64,000 bases of DNA from Larimichthys crocea (lineage: Eukaryota; Chordata; Actinopteri; Sciaenidae). This document shows, one piece after another, positions 23,539-34,600 of the stretch (its first letter is position 1; each line of letters starts with the position of its first letter). The position numbers and the translations under genes were made by a program. The stretch is taken from the NCBI RefSeq assembly GCF_000972845.2, contig NC_040022.1, positions 13,928,919 through 13,992,918 of the forward strand, given 5' to 3'. The notes under the pieces are model-generated. The model saw nothing but the letters and a program-made list of their open reading frames with translations. It was not told where the DNA came from and ran no database searches.

Positions 23539-25198
23539 AAATCAATTTTCTTTTTTCTTTTTTTGTTGAGATTACTGATCCTGGGCCAGTTGGTGCCATG
23601 GAGCTGATGGAGCATCTCAAAAGTGCAAACTGTCTTGGACACAAAAGGAAGGCTGAAGTCATTGTTCAAATTAATTCACATTGTAATGGGCACATGTCTG
23701 GTTGAAATATGTAAACAGTGTACAGATTCTTATATAGTCGTATGATGTCTTTTGTGGGCAATGTTTACAACACTTTGTATGAGCTTTTTTAGTGTGTGGT
23801 ACATAAAGGAAGAAATATGCTAGACGGGGGCAACATATCTGCAAAAGTGTGTTTGTGTGAGTGGGCAAAAGAGTGAGAGGGTGTGTGTGTGTGTGTGTGT
23901 GAGTGTACAGTGTTATTGAGAGCACTTTGTTCTTAGAGCTCCCATGTGAAATTCATTGCGTCTGTATTTGGGAGAGAGAGCCAATTTAAGGTCTGCCCAG
24001 CGTTCAGATCCGTGTAATACTGCCTACTTTTCAACAACTGCAACAGAGACTGGTGATTGACTCCTACTTTCTAGAGTGGAAGCCACTGACATCACAAAAA
24101 GTTGAAGTCATGGGATTTCAGGAAGAAAACTAGTTCTAAACTACTTCTTTCATTTTTTTTGTATATGATGTAGCGTAAGCCACAAGAGAGGCACTTCTCC
24201 TAGTTTTGGTTTTTTGAGAGTGTTGCAGTATTCAGGTCAAGTGAGCCTTAAAGGCACAATTCAATATCCAAATGTAGGGGAAACCAGAAAAATGAAAAAG
24301 TAAAAATTTAGCTTCCCAAAATGATTATCAGATCTTTAAATTAACACTAGACAACCGTATTGAAGTTAATGATGTTTCCCGGGCCTGTATTTATTGGTTC
24401 ACTCAAGCTGACAAGATCAAAAGTTATTTATTACATTTCTTACAACTTAAAAAACAGCTTAAAGTTAAGAGATCCTCCAGAAGTTTATTTAGTTGATTAA
24501 GAGTAGAGCTGAGTTGACTGCAGTAAAGAAACAGAGATGAGCACACACCTTTTGACACATGTATGTGAGTGGTTATATAAAACCAGCTGAAGAAATATGT
24601 ATAATTCCTAGTAGGATACCTTTAGCCTACTGTTTGCTTACTGTTTAATTTGATTTGTTACTCACCTTGTACTAAATTGTCTGATTGGCCTCCAGCTTCA
24701 GAATTTCTTTCTTGCTCCAGTTTCATTTTCATTTTGTTTCATTTCACTTCTTTATATTAATATATATATATATAAAATAAGATTGTTGCTGTTGAGTTGC
24801 TAATTTCACGTTACTTAGTACTAGAGATATTAAGGATAAAAATTCAAATGACATATGTTGAAGAATGAACAAAGCAGCAGATCCACGTCTTTGATTGGCT
24901 ATTCAAGCTCTAATGTGATAAATCATGTGATCAATTAAAAGCTGTTCCGACGTTTGAATGAGTCGTCTTACTGCTCACACTCATAAACTTTATTTCGCCA
25001 AATTGTCTCTAGACAATTTCTTACATGTAATTCTTAGATGGTTTGATTTATACATGTCCAGTTTTGTTTATGTCAGTCATGTTGTTAAATTTGATTGACA
25101 AAGTTATGTGGTTAAAAAAAAATGTTTTAAAGAGTATATCAAGTTGTGAACTTATTCAACGTATAACATATTTTTGAAATATAAAATAAAGGAATAAA
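23539..25198 (+). other. kiaa0040: probable 3' UTR of kiaa0040
   Basis: Non-coding AT-rich sequence follows the stop. Two overlapping poly(A) signals AATAAA occur at 25185-25190 and 25193-25198. A (GT)n run lies at 23880-23901. The extent is inferred; no earlier AATAAA was noted. Confidence 0.35.
23880..23901. repeat. (GT)11 microsatellite
   Basis: Uninterrupted GT run downstream of the kiaa0040 stop codon. Confidence 0.9.
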
Positions 25199-25721
25199 GA
25201 AGGGAAAGTCTGAAATAGGCAAATGATTTGGGTTTCAAGTAGATTATGCCTGAAGGCGCTTTTTTTTTCTCCAAGCGTATGACATCTCAAAGCCCAATTA
25301 AGCAAAAAAACGCCTCAGCAGTATCATCATCTTTATGCATTAGCTTACACTGGCACTAAGTTGATCTTCTTGCTCAAGTGCTACTGGGAAAACAGGCCCC
25401 ACTCATTTCATTACAGCTCAGACAGGCACATTCCCATGTGGAAATCGGGGTTTGTCTCTTTTACTTCATGTTCAAAGAGAGAAGCTTGACTTGTTGGGCT
25501 TAATTTGAAAGCGTGCCCTGCAAAAAATTCTTGCATGATCACTAATCAGTGCTGTTTTCCAAGAAGTGACATCACTGCCGTGTTCAGGGGCTGGCTGAAC
25601 ATGTCAGTGCGGTTTGTATTTGTCAGGAAGACTTACAGTCAGTTCCTGTTCATTATAACTGTGACAGGCTTTCTTAACAACATAAAAATAATGATATAAA
25701 ATAAAAAAAAGAAAGGTAAGA

Positions 25722-25870
25722 ATAAAGGAATACTCCAGCATTTTGGTAAATATTCTTATTTGCTGACTTGCTGACAGTTAGATTATAAACTGAATACCAC
25801 TGCAGCTAGTTGCAGCAGATATTTAGCTAAACGTAGCACAAAGACTGGAAACAGGGGCACCAAAAATGAG
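25722..25870 (+). repeat. fragment of a common teleost repeat
   Basis: GGAATACTCCAGCATTTTGG opens the fragment and GCACAAAGACTGGAAACAGG (25836-25855) closes it, with AGCTAGTTGCAGCAGATATTT-like text between. I recognise these as parts of a high-copy fish repeat, the same family as 14604-14692. Confidence 0.5.
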
Positions 25871-26265
25871 CCCCGTTTATTTAAGGGAGATATTAAAGCA
25901 CCAATCATTATATTAAAATCCCAAAAAATAAAATACATTACTCTGAGATTGTAGCACTTTTACATGTTCTTTTACATCTGGTACTTTAGTTATAATTTGA
26001 TACAGGTGGTGTGTTTGGGCGCCAAGGTGTCACTCAGCCCGCCTCACGTCCCCTGATGATCCACGTCTTTGCCGATTTTTTGATGGGAGGCCACAAAGGG
26101 CAGGACTGCCAAGATGGCGACACACTCTGAGCTTCACATACACAGATTCACAGATATGATGTCTATTCTTTAAACTCTCTATGAGTGTGACACAGAACAT
26201 CCTTCATGAATCGTCATTGACGAAAAAAAAAAAGCTGACAGACGAGGCGAGGTCAACTGTTCCTT

Positions 26266-26284
26266 CCTGTTTACAGTCTTTGTG
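26266..26284 (-). repeat. inverted copy of the CACAAAGACTGGAAACAGG block
   Basis: The complement reads CACAAAGACTGTAAACAGG, matching 25837-25855 at 18 of 19 positions in opposite orientation, 410 bp away. Either two repeat fragments in opposite orientation or the arms of one element. Confidence 0.5.
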
Positions 26285-26299
26285 AGGTAAGCCACTTGA

Positions 26300-28536
26300 C
26301 TAACCAAACTGATGACTGATGGTAAGCACTGTTAGATGGTTGAAAATAACACACCCTAAGTGTTGATCTTATACAAAAATAAAGGCACATTTGCTTTTGG
26401 ATTACTGCCTGTCATTTCATCAGTATACAGATTGTAATATAATTACAAGGGTAAATGAAGACAGGCAGGAGAATTATGGTTTTCAGACATGAATCCTAAT
26501 GATTCTTTAATTAATTTCATTAATCTCATTCAATTACCAGCTGACCATGAGTTACTGATCCCCATTATCAGTTTTTTCAATGCTTCATACAGTAGTGTAG
26601 GTGTTTTTACACCGCTGTGCTATAAATATATATGATGCTGAAGTGCGGGCTGCATTAATGAGATCACTTTATTTCCTGTTAGCATGTTCACACCATCAAC
26701 GCTTTTCTTCTCAGCACCTGTTTGCTAGACTGTGATGCTGACCCACTTTAAACTTTAACCATATTCTATTTTCTAAATACATATTTTCCTTTTCTTCAGT
26801 TTGTTTTGATCAGAAGGAACCGATTCAGTAAGATCTGTCATCTGATTGAACAGCTAATCCACCGTCCTGGTTTTATATATGGGAGCAGCCCATATTTGAT
26901 CCCATCCAGTTATGCATGACATTGTACGTTTAGCATATGTTTTTTGTTGTTCCACAGTTGAAAAAAAAAATGCTGAGCTGATTCTTTTTTTTTTTTTTTT
27001 TTAATTATATGCCTGACTGGGCTTTGTTGTTAGCTCTGCAAGCATAATTTATCCTGACATATAGAGATACAATGATAAAGGAGAGCACAATGTGAAAGAT
27101 GACAGGAAGGGAAATAAAGTATTTTTTTTTTTTTAGCTTTGTGGAATCTCATATTTCTATTTCTAATGTAATATACAGTAATACTGAATTTAACTGAGCT
27201 TTTGAGACTTTGAGAAAGTCATTATCTTTATGTGTGAGCACATCATATATTGCAGAAGCCTCTTCATTCACTGCTAAGACAATAATTCAATATTTGTAGC
27301 CAGTGTATTTATTTTAAGTATTTGTGCACCCTAATGGGAACAAAGCTGCTTGTCATTTTTTGCCTGTTAACACACTGTGATTATTAAAACGACAGGAACT
27401 GTGACTATGAAATGTGAGACAACCAAACAACAAAGAGCTGCATTTGTTCACATACAGCATGATGTCTGCTAAGCATGGCTCCAAACATTTTCTGTTACAC
27501 TAACATTGTCTTTTACTGTAGTGAATTAAAGAAATAAGCTGATAAAAAGGAGGTTAGAGGAAGCCTTCTTATGCGTATATAATAAACTGTGTAAATAAGC
27601 AAAATGGAAAAAAAAGATGCCGAGCCAATGCAATTAATAAGCACTTCTGCCTGCAGTGATCTTCATGAACATGTAATTTTCATCATTGGTTTGACGGCCG
27701 TAGCGGAGCAATCTTTGATGCCAGTAATCAGTTTGGCTTGAGGAGCAATTCATCTTTGACAATATTAAGGCTCACACATGCACTTTGGGAAATTAGTTCC
27801 ATCTCACAGAACGTGATTTTTAACCCGCGTGCCATGTTTGCTGTTGTTGCCAAATTAACTTAAATCCCAGCATGTAAACATGTTGGCCTGAGGTGACTTT
27901 GAGAATGATCTTTCACAGCTTGTCGTGTTTTCACTGTGACATGTGAATGTGAAAAAAAAGTCTTACATTACATAGATCAAGAGGTGAATCCACCTATCCG
28001 CCTCCCTGACAAACTTTTTATTATTATTTTTTTTTTTAATCACTGGTGTGTTTAGCCAAGATGTGATAAATTATAAACAATATGTATGAATATTTATGGG
28101 ATATAAACTAAGCAGACTAGCCAGCTGTTGATCTGGCCTTTTGTGTTAAGCGACTTAGTAACTGGTACATCTGAGGCTTATAAAAGCATGAAGAAAATAG
28201 GCAGGTAAAGGCTGCTTTGGCAACAAGCATAAAAGCTTCCGTTGCATATTGAAAGTGCAGCATTGGAGCAAGAAAATATAAATATGATATCATATAAAAA
28301 GCTAATAAAAAATCAGTATATATGTAAAAGCACACACCACATAACTACAATGTCCCACAGTTTCATTTGAGCTGGGGACATTTGTGGTACCACGTCTCTG
28401 TCTCCTGTCATTTCCTGTCTGCTGCGAAACAAAGGTCAATATATTATACTAATCTCCTGCAAAACCCACACACAGACCACCAGAGTCAGAGGTAGTTTTT
28501 TTTTTTTTTTCTCATTTGCTGGGTGACAGTTCTTTT
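26300..28536. other. intergenic DNA, nothing recognised
   Basis: AT-rich, with long T runs near 26984-27002 and 27122-27134. No exon or RNA gene supported. Confidence 0.45.
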
Positions 28537-28540
28537 CTCT

Positions 28541-28605
28541 CTTCTCTTCTCTTCTCTTCTCTTCTCTTCTCTTCTCTTCTCTTCTCTTCTCTTCTCTTCT
28601 CTTCT
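28541..28605. repeat. (CTTCT)13 pentanucleotide microsatellite
   Basis: Thirteen perfect CTTCT units. Two overlapping Ser/Leu/Phe-rich open frames across it are artefacts of the repeat. Confidence 0.95.
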
Positions 28606-28816
28606 TCTGTCTGGTCAGTACTTCTCTCTTTCTGTGAACTGCTCACCCTCCACCCCTTTAAACAAACACTCCCTTGTTACAACACTACCAAGTTCTCTCA
28701 TGGAAAAAATACATCACACTGAACCCAAGGCGTAAGAGTCAACTCCCGAGTGACAAATTTGTACTGCATGTCTCCAAGTTTATACTGTACTTTATATAAT
28801 GGCACATAGGCAGACA

Positions 28817-28819
28817 GAA

Positions 28820-28862
<43 letters not shown>
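28817..28862. repeat. (GAAA)n tetranucleotide microsatellite
   Basis: About eleven GAAA units, 210 bp after the pyrimidine pentanucleotide run and of opposite strand bias. Confidence 0.9.
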
Positions 28863-28869
28863 GGCAAAC

Positions 28870-31504
28870 CTTTCTGTTTATCCTGCACCGCACAAACCAC
28901 TTGCCTCTCAGAGCAATGGCAGGAACCAATCTCCTTAAAGTAATTTGCAATCACTGTGGCTGAAAAGGCCGTTCGCATCAATGAGCTTTTGTGAGACATT
29001 TCATTTCAAAGTAAAAAAAAAAAAAAGAAAAAAGGTTGAAATATTTGCTGCCAAATTTGAGGCAGCAGCAGCAGCTTTCTCACAGTCGTATTCGATTTTG
29101 ATAAACAAACACAACATTTTTCACTTCTTCATTTGGCCTTTGAGGATGGAATGGCATTCCTGAAGTGGTGTAATGTTGTTTGAATAGATCGTATCTCATA
29201 CATGTATTTTGACTTGAAATGGTGTAATGTGCTCTTCATATTGTCTCCTTGTACTGCAGCTGTGTTAAAAAATGGTTCCTGCCCCGACAGCTAGTGAGCT
29301 GTTGCTGCTGCTGCAGATTATGAGCTACAGAATTGGGAAATTCTGAAACCAGATGGCAAATAGTCATCAGGCCCTGCAAGTATAGTTGCTCAATTCAGTG
29401 TGATGAAAGTGTACTGGGAACACTGCAGCTCAACATAAAGAAAACCATGTGAAGAGACTGAAGTATCACAATTTGCTGACTATGCAAAATGGCCTTCAAG
29501 GTCCTGAAAGCCACACTATAATAACATTTACACAAAAACATCATGTGCAACAAGATGAAAACATATTTTTGTGGACATCAGGGGCTCTCCTGTTAGTGAG
29601 GATTGTTGTTTATTTATCTAGTGCCACTATCAAGTCACATTTTACCAAAATGCTCTAAACAAACATATTGAATGTGGTAAAAATTATATCATATATATAT
29701 TATATACAATATCTTAACAGAATACTAACAGTTACTGTAATTGTTCATCTTGTCTGTACTGGCTGTGAGAGAGAGCGATCTCAGTTTAAGTCATAGTAGA
29801 CAAAAATCATTGAATGTAAAGTCCAGCTTGAGCTCATGTGCGGCTCCATCAGTCTACAGTTACATTGAAATTGTCTTGGGAAGGAAAAATGTGAAATCAA
29901 TCTTTATGACAGCTCTGGTGCATGCTATCGATGATTGCTGATGTTAGCATTTAGCTCAAAGCTCCTTTGCAAATACAGTCTCAGAGCTGCTAGCATGGCT
30001 GCAGACCTGTTAATTGTAGATAGATACAGCACTACAGTAGTTAAAATATATACAAATCTTATAATACTGACATTCCCATAATAAACCTCCACCTCTGCAA
30101 TAAAATATGGAACTACTTGCTTAATTAATTATTCTGTTCATCCCATTTCCCTTAAGGCTCCATGTGTCCTTGGATGAGGAATGACAACGTGTTCATGTAG
30201 CTAAACCTTTATTTATTCATATTATTACGTGAATGTGTGGCTTGAATGAGAAGCTATAACATTAGCCTGACAGTACAATTAGTTTAAAAATATATATATA
30301 CAGGATTTAAATTCCTTCATTTCTGACCTTGAAAATCCTGACTGAGGGTTTGTTGGAATATAAAACCCTATGGGCCATGAAGGCTTAAAAAGACATTTTA
30401 GTGAATGCAAACTAAGGGACTACAAATCATTTCTCACAGATTAGCAGAAAGGTTGATTGATGTGCTCTGTCCTTGTCAAATAAACCAACAGAGTTTGTAA
30501 TGAAAGTGTAAAAAAAAAAAAAAAATGTAATCATGTAATAAAGTAAAAGTCAAAACAGCATTAATAACCTTTGTCAGCTTTTGAGATTGAAAACAAGATT
30601 TTGGTCATTAAGCTCCTGAGGATGAGGCAAACAAGCCTCATTCTTCTTGGAGTTTGATATGGGCGCATCAAATTGATTGATATGCGCTGTCCCCGTTGTA
30701 TGAATGTAAAGCAGGAGCAATATGGTCATTCAAGACAGCCATCTATTGTTATTCTCCTGTTTGTCCTACAAAAAGTAATGTGATGTGACAGTGTTTGCAG
30801 TACAGTGGCAGCTTAATGCAACACAGCCAGCCAGCTTCATAATCAATAAACTCTGGGCATCCACACATGAACAAAACACACGAGCCAAAAGCTTTCTTTT
30901 TTTTTTTAACATTTATGTTATTCTAACAATGCTGCTATACACACAAAAGGTTGCTACTCAAAATCTTCATAGGACATAAAATAAACAAATATCATACAGA
31001 TAACCTCGGCTTTTGCCCTGAGGTCTTTAAAAAAAAAAAAAGAAGAAAGTTAAAATGAATAAAGTAATAAGAGAAAATATGTATTTCGTGGTTTCCAATT
31101 TAACTTAAATCTACTGTTTCCTGATTTATAATTGAGATTACTACCAGAATCAGTAGCTGTTAAAATTATAACTGAACTTCAGTTCACTTCAAAACAACGC
31201 TGAGGCAGTTTTCTATTCACCGCTTTCCAACAATCACACCAAACCTAGGAATTTCTGAGGAATCTCACTGTATAAACAGATAATAAGTTACTATTGCATA
31301 TGAGCGTTTCCCTTTTTGCCACAAAAGTGTATATATTCTCCAAAAGTTGAGACATGCACAGGCATGTAGACCAATGGGAACCCTTCTGTGCTCAAAGCAC
31401 CAAGACATATGTATGTACATATGTACAGAAACACCCAAATCTAGTGTGATGGCATGTTAATGGGACTGATGGCGACTGTTGTGGTTTTAATGGGAGGTGC
31501 TCCA
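28870..31504. other. tnn 3' UTR and intergenic DNA
   Basis: Region between the convergent kiaa0040 and tnn. Reading the - strand, the first AATAAA after the tnn stop is near 30217-30208, so the tnn 3' UTR could be about 1.3 kb. A short fragment around 29938-30010 (TTAGCATTTAGCTCAAAGC, CAGAGCTGCTAGCATGGCTG) matches another common fish repeat from memory. Nothing coding was found. Confidence 0.35.
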
Positions 31505-31654
31505 TTATTTCTTATGGAGGTCTGTGGTTCTACTCTTCTGTCTGGCCATCAACGATCGCCTCTTCCTGCTGGACAAGGCTCCGACGGGTCGGATCTTCAT
31601 CTCCGTGAAGTCGAGGGACGTCAGGTGACCCTTCCATGGTTTCCAATTCACTCC
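31505..31654 (-). CDS. tnn: tnn exon: fibrinogen-like domain part 5 and stop
   Basis: Acceptor TTGTTGTCAG, then [19 protein letters not shown] and TAA at 31507-31505. The GVNW...WKGH...EMKIRP signature closes tenascin fibrinogen domains. After it comes an unusually long basic tail of about 25 residues with SSRKRRS and ARQKSR. The + strand frame across this region is only its antisense. Confidence 0.92.
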   Translation of the reverse strand, partial: GVNWKPWKGHLTSLDFTEMKIRPVGALSSRKRRSLMARQKSRTTDLHKK

Positions 31655-34600
31655 CTGACAACAAGACAGCGGATTGAGCGAGAAAGAGATGGATTATAGA
31701 AGGGGAGACGAGAAAAAAGGGGGGAAACGGAAGCACGGGAGGCAAGAAAAGGGTGAGTGACACAGAGAGGAGAGAGATGGAGTCACAGAAGGCTCTTCTG
31801 GTGTGACAGACAGGCAGAATGACAAACACTAATAAATACCAGCCTCCAGCTTCATTTCATGTGAGTACAAACTTGTTTTGACTGTTATTGCATTTCGCCA
31901 ACAAACATCGCAGGAGACATCTGCAGCTGCAATATTATGGATGAAATCTCGACATGAGCAGAGATCTCCCCTGGCATTTCCTTCAGTATCAGTCTCCTTT
32001 AGACATAATAACTGTTGTTGTTACCCTATCAGCCTGGTAAAAAAAAAAAAAAACACTTATGGTTTATAGCTGGTGTGAGAAATGTGTTTTCTTATCACTG
32101 CTGATGGATTCAGGCCATTTCTGCTTCACCTCAACGATCCAACATAAAACAACTAGAATTGGGCTGGAGTGAGGCTGTCTTTGATTGTCGACCAGGAAAC
32201 AGCGTACTGGTAAGCACTTAGTTTTTTGTAAGTTTAGAAAGAATCTCGAAAAAACAGTGATGAAGTGGGTTAGTAGGATTTGTCATTTATCATTAAGTCG
32301 TGACAGGAGAAGCAGATTTGTGAGTGGTCGCTGTGAAACTGCCAAATGATTTTGCTCTAAAGAAAGAACTCACTTACTTTGTAACTAAAATCAATCGTTG
32401 AAACTTTCAACAACGGCTGAAATAATCTAGAACAACACTGATATTTTGAGCTGAAGAGGATTCCCTTTGTTTGCCATGCTGAATCCAACACTTGCATTAT
32501 TATTCACAAGTATGAAATATCAGACAACAGCACAGCTTAATTTAACTTAGATTTAAATGCTAGAACTTCACACAAAGTTGAAGAATAAATAAATTTACTG
32601 TTAAGGATGGAGTGAGGGCGTGATGCTTGACAGCCTCATTCCAAGGATTTAAAGACTTAGGTTAGTATAAATCTGCCATCACATAATACTATCAGTGCCA
32701 CCTGTTGGTGAGAAGCTACACCGCAGGAGTTGACTTTAATACTTCATCATGCAGGATCCAGTGCAGAGCTGCCTCTCTGCTCACTCACCACACTGTGCCT
32801 GTTGTCTCCCCATTTTCCATTCAGGTTGGCCAGGTGACAGTTTTTGTACCACCAGGCACCACGGTGGGCCAGAGCACAGTTACTCAGGGCGATGTCATTA
32901 TCTGAGTCAATGGTAGTCCAGGGCCGGCCTTGGTGGTAGGTCATGGCATCACCTGGGGATCATCAACAATAATTAACAATCATAATTAGTAGATTATAAA
33001 TCATAAACATGCTGTATGCAGTTCAGCCTTCCTCTAGCCACATATATATTCTGTCTTTTGCTGCTCCCTCCGTTTTCTTTTCCGTGTTCCCTGAATTTTT
33101 TTTATTAAAATGCCAAATATAGAGCAATACACTATATGTTGTTTCAGCACACTCTGGTATGTGTAGACACAGCATCCCACTTGCTGTGTGTCTGTATCTG
33201 TCTGGCTTCAAAGCTTACTAAAACCCTGCCGTCTTCAGATACAGCACTCCCTGTACAGCTACTGTCTGAAGTTTCACCGAAGTTTCTGAAACAAATATTC
33301 CACCTACTGCTGATGTGTATTTGCTTTCTCAGCACCCCGCAGGATAATGTGTGGGGTGCCAACTATTTGAAACTCCAGTATTCCCACCCCTGTCTATCTC
33401 ATTGCCCTCTCCTCCTCCTATAACTCCTTCTGTTTGAACAAAGTGTCAGGGAAAAAAATGTTAGCCTCTCATGCTGTCTTCTCAGTGTCAGTCTTGTGAA
33501 TTGCTGGTAGTTTTGCAAAGACTTTAGAAGCAAAAGGCCCACCTGCGTTCCCACTGTATTTGCCAATAGTGAGTTTGAACTTCTGTTTGACCGGCGCAAT
33601 CTTAAAGTTGTCATACACGGCATAGACTCTCTCTGAGCCCAGGCCCAAGTCGAATCTCAGATCATACTGAGTAGGAGTATTGGTGAGTTCATATATCTTA
33701 TCCAGACCTGGAGGAGACAACCAGACAGATATTATAAAAGACAGAAGAAAAAACTGTTCATATGTGAATAATTCCACGTCTGAATATAAAACAGACAGAA
33801 CAGTGGAGCACTCACCAATCCAAAACTCCTCTGTCATGTTGCCAAAACCTGCTATGTACTGTCTCCAACGTTTGAAAAAGTCCAGCTTGCCAATGTTACG
33901 TCGCTGGAGCACCTAAAGGGGCACTCCAGTGAATTAGTACAGCATTTCCATCAAGTTGTAAGCCTATAATACCCATAAGGCGACTTTGAAAAGCCACAGA
34001 AGACATAACACTGTTTTCACAGACTGAGTAGTATATGTATACACTATCATTATTATTCTCAAACCTTACTCAAAACATATTTTCCCATATTTTGCTCAAT
34101 AATTCATACCAGCCAGCCGCCTCCGTCGGTTTCCATGTCGCAGTAAACCTCAATTGGCTTAGAGCGATCATTGTTAATATAGACGGTGTAGATACCACTC
34201 TTCTTAAAGCCATTCTTCATCATCTGAAAGCAGTCCATGGGGAAGGGGTAGAGCAGGCCAACTAAGGACGTGATGACATTATTCATGTTAATTTAATAGT
34301 CGTGGTGCCATATGTTGCAAAGAAAAGATGCCAACAGGAAAGAACATCATACAGGTAATCTGCAGAAGTGACTCAGTAAGTATATAGACCTGTTTTGAAG
34401 ATGGTCTGTGTGACCTTGCTCCTCTTGTTCCCCCTGTAGGCAATGATGGTGACGATGTATCTCTTCCCCATCTCCAAACTGGATAGAGATAAACTGCTTT
34501 CGCTGGCTCCGAGCTGCTTTTCAACCGTCTGACCACAATAAACAACAATTGCAGTTAATCTTACTGAACACTCTTTAAATTATAAAGTGATGTAGCTGTC

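Noticed and set aside
28516..28735. Two overlapping Ser/Leu/Phe-rich frames
   Set aside because: Produced by translating the CTTCT microsatellite.
31454..31829. Overlapping frames on both strands at the 3' end of tnn
   Set aside because: The genuine coding frame is the - strand exon 31505-31654; the longer frames are other-frame or antisense readings of it.
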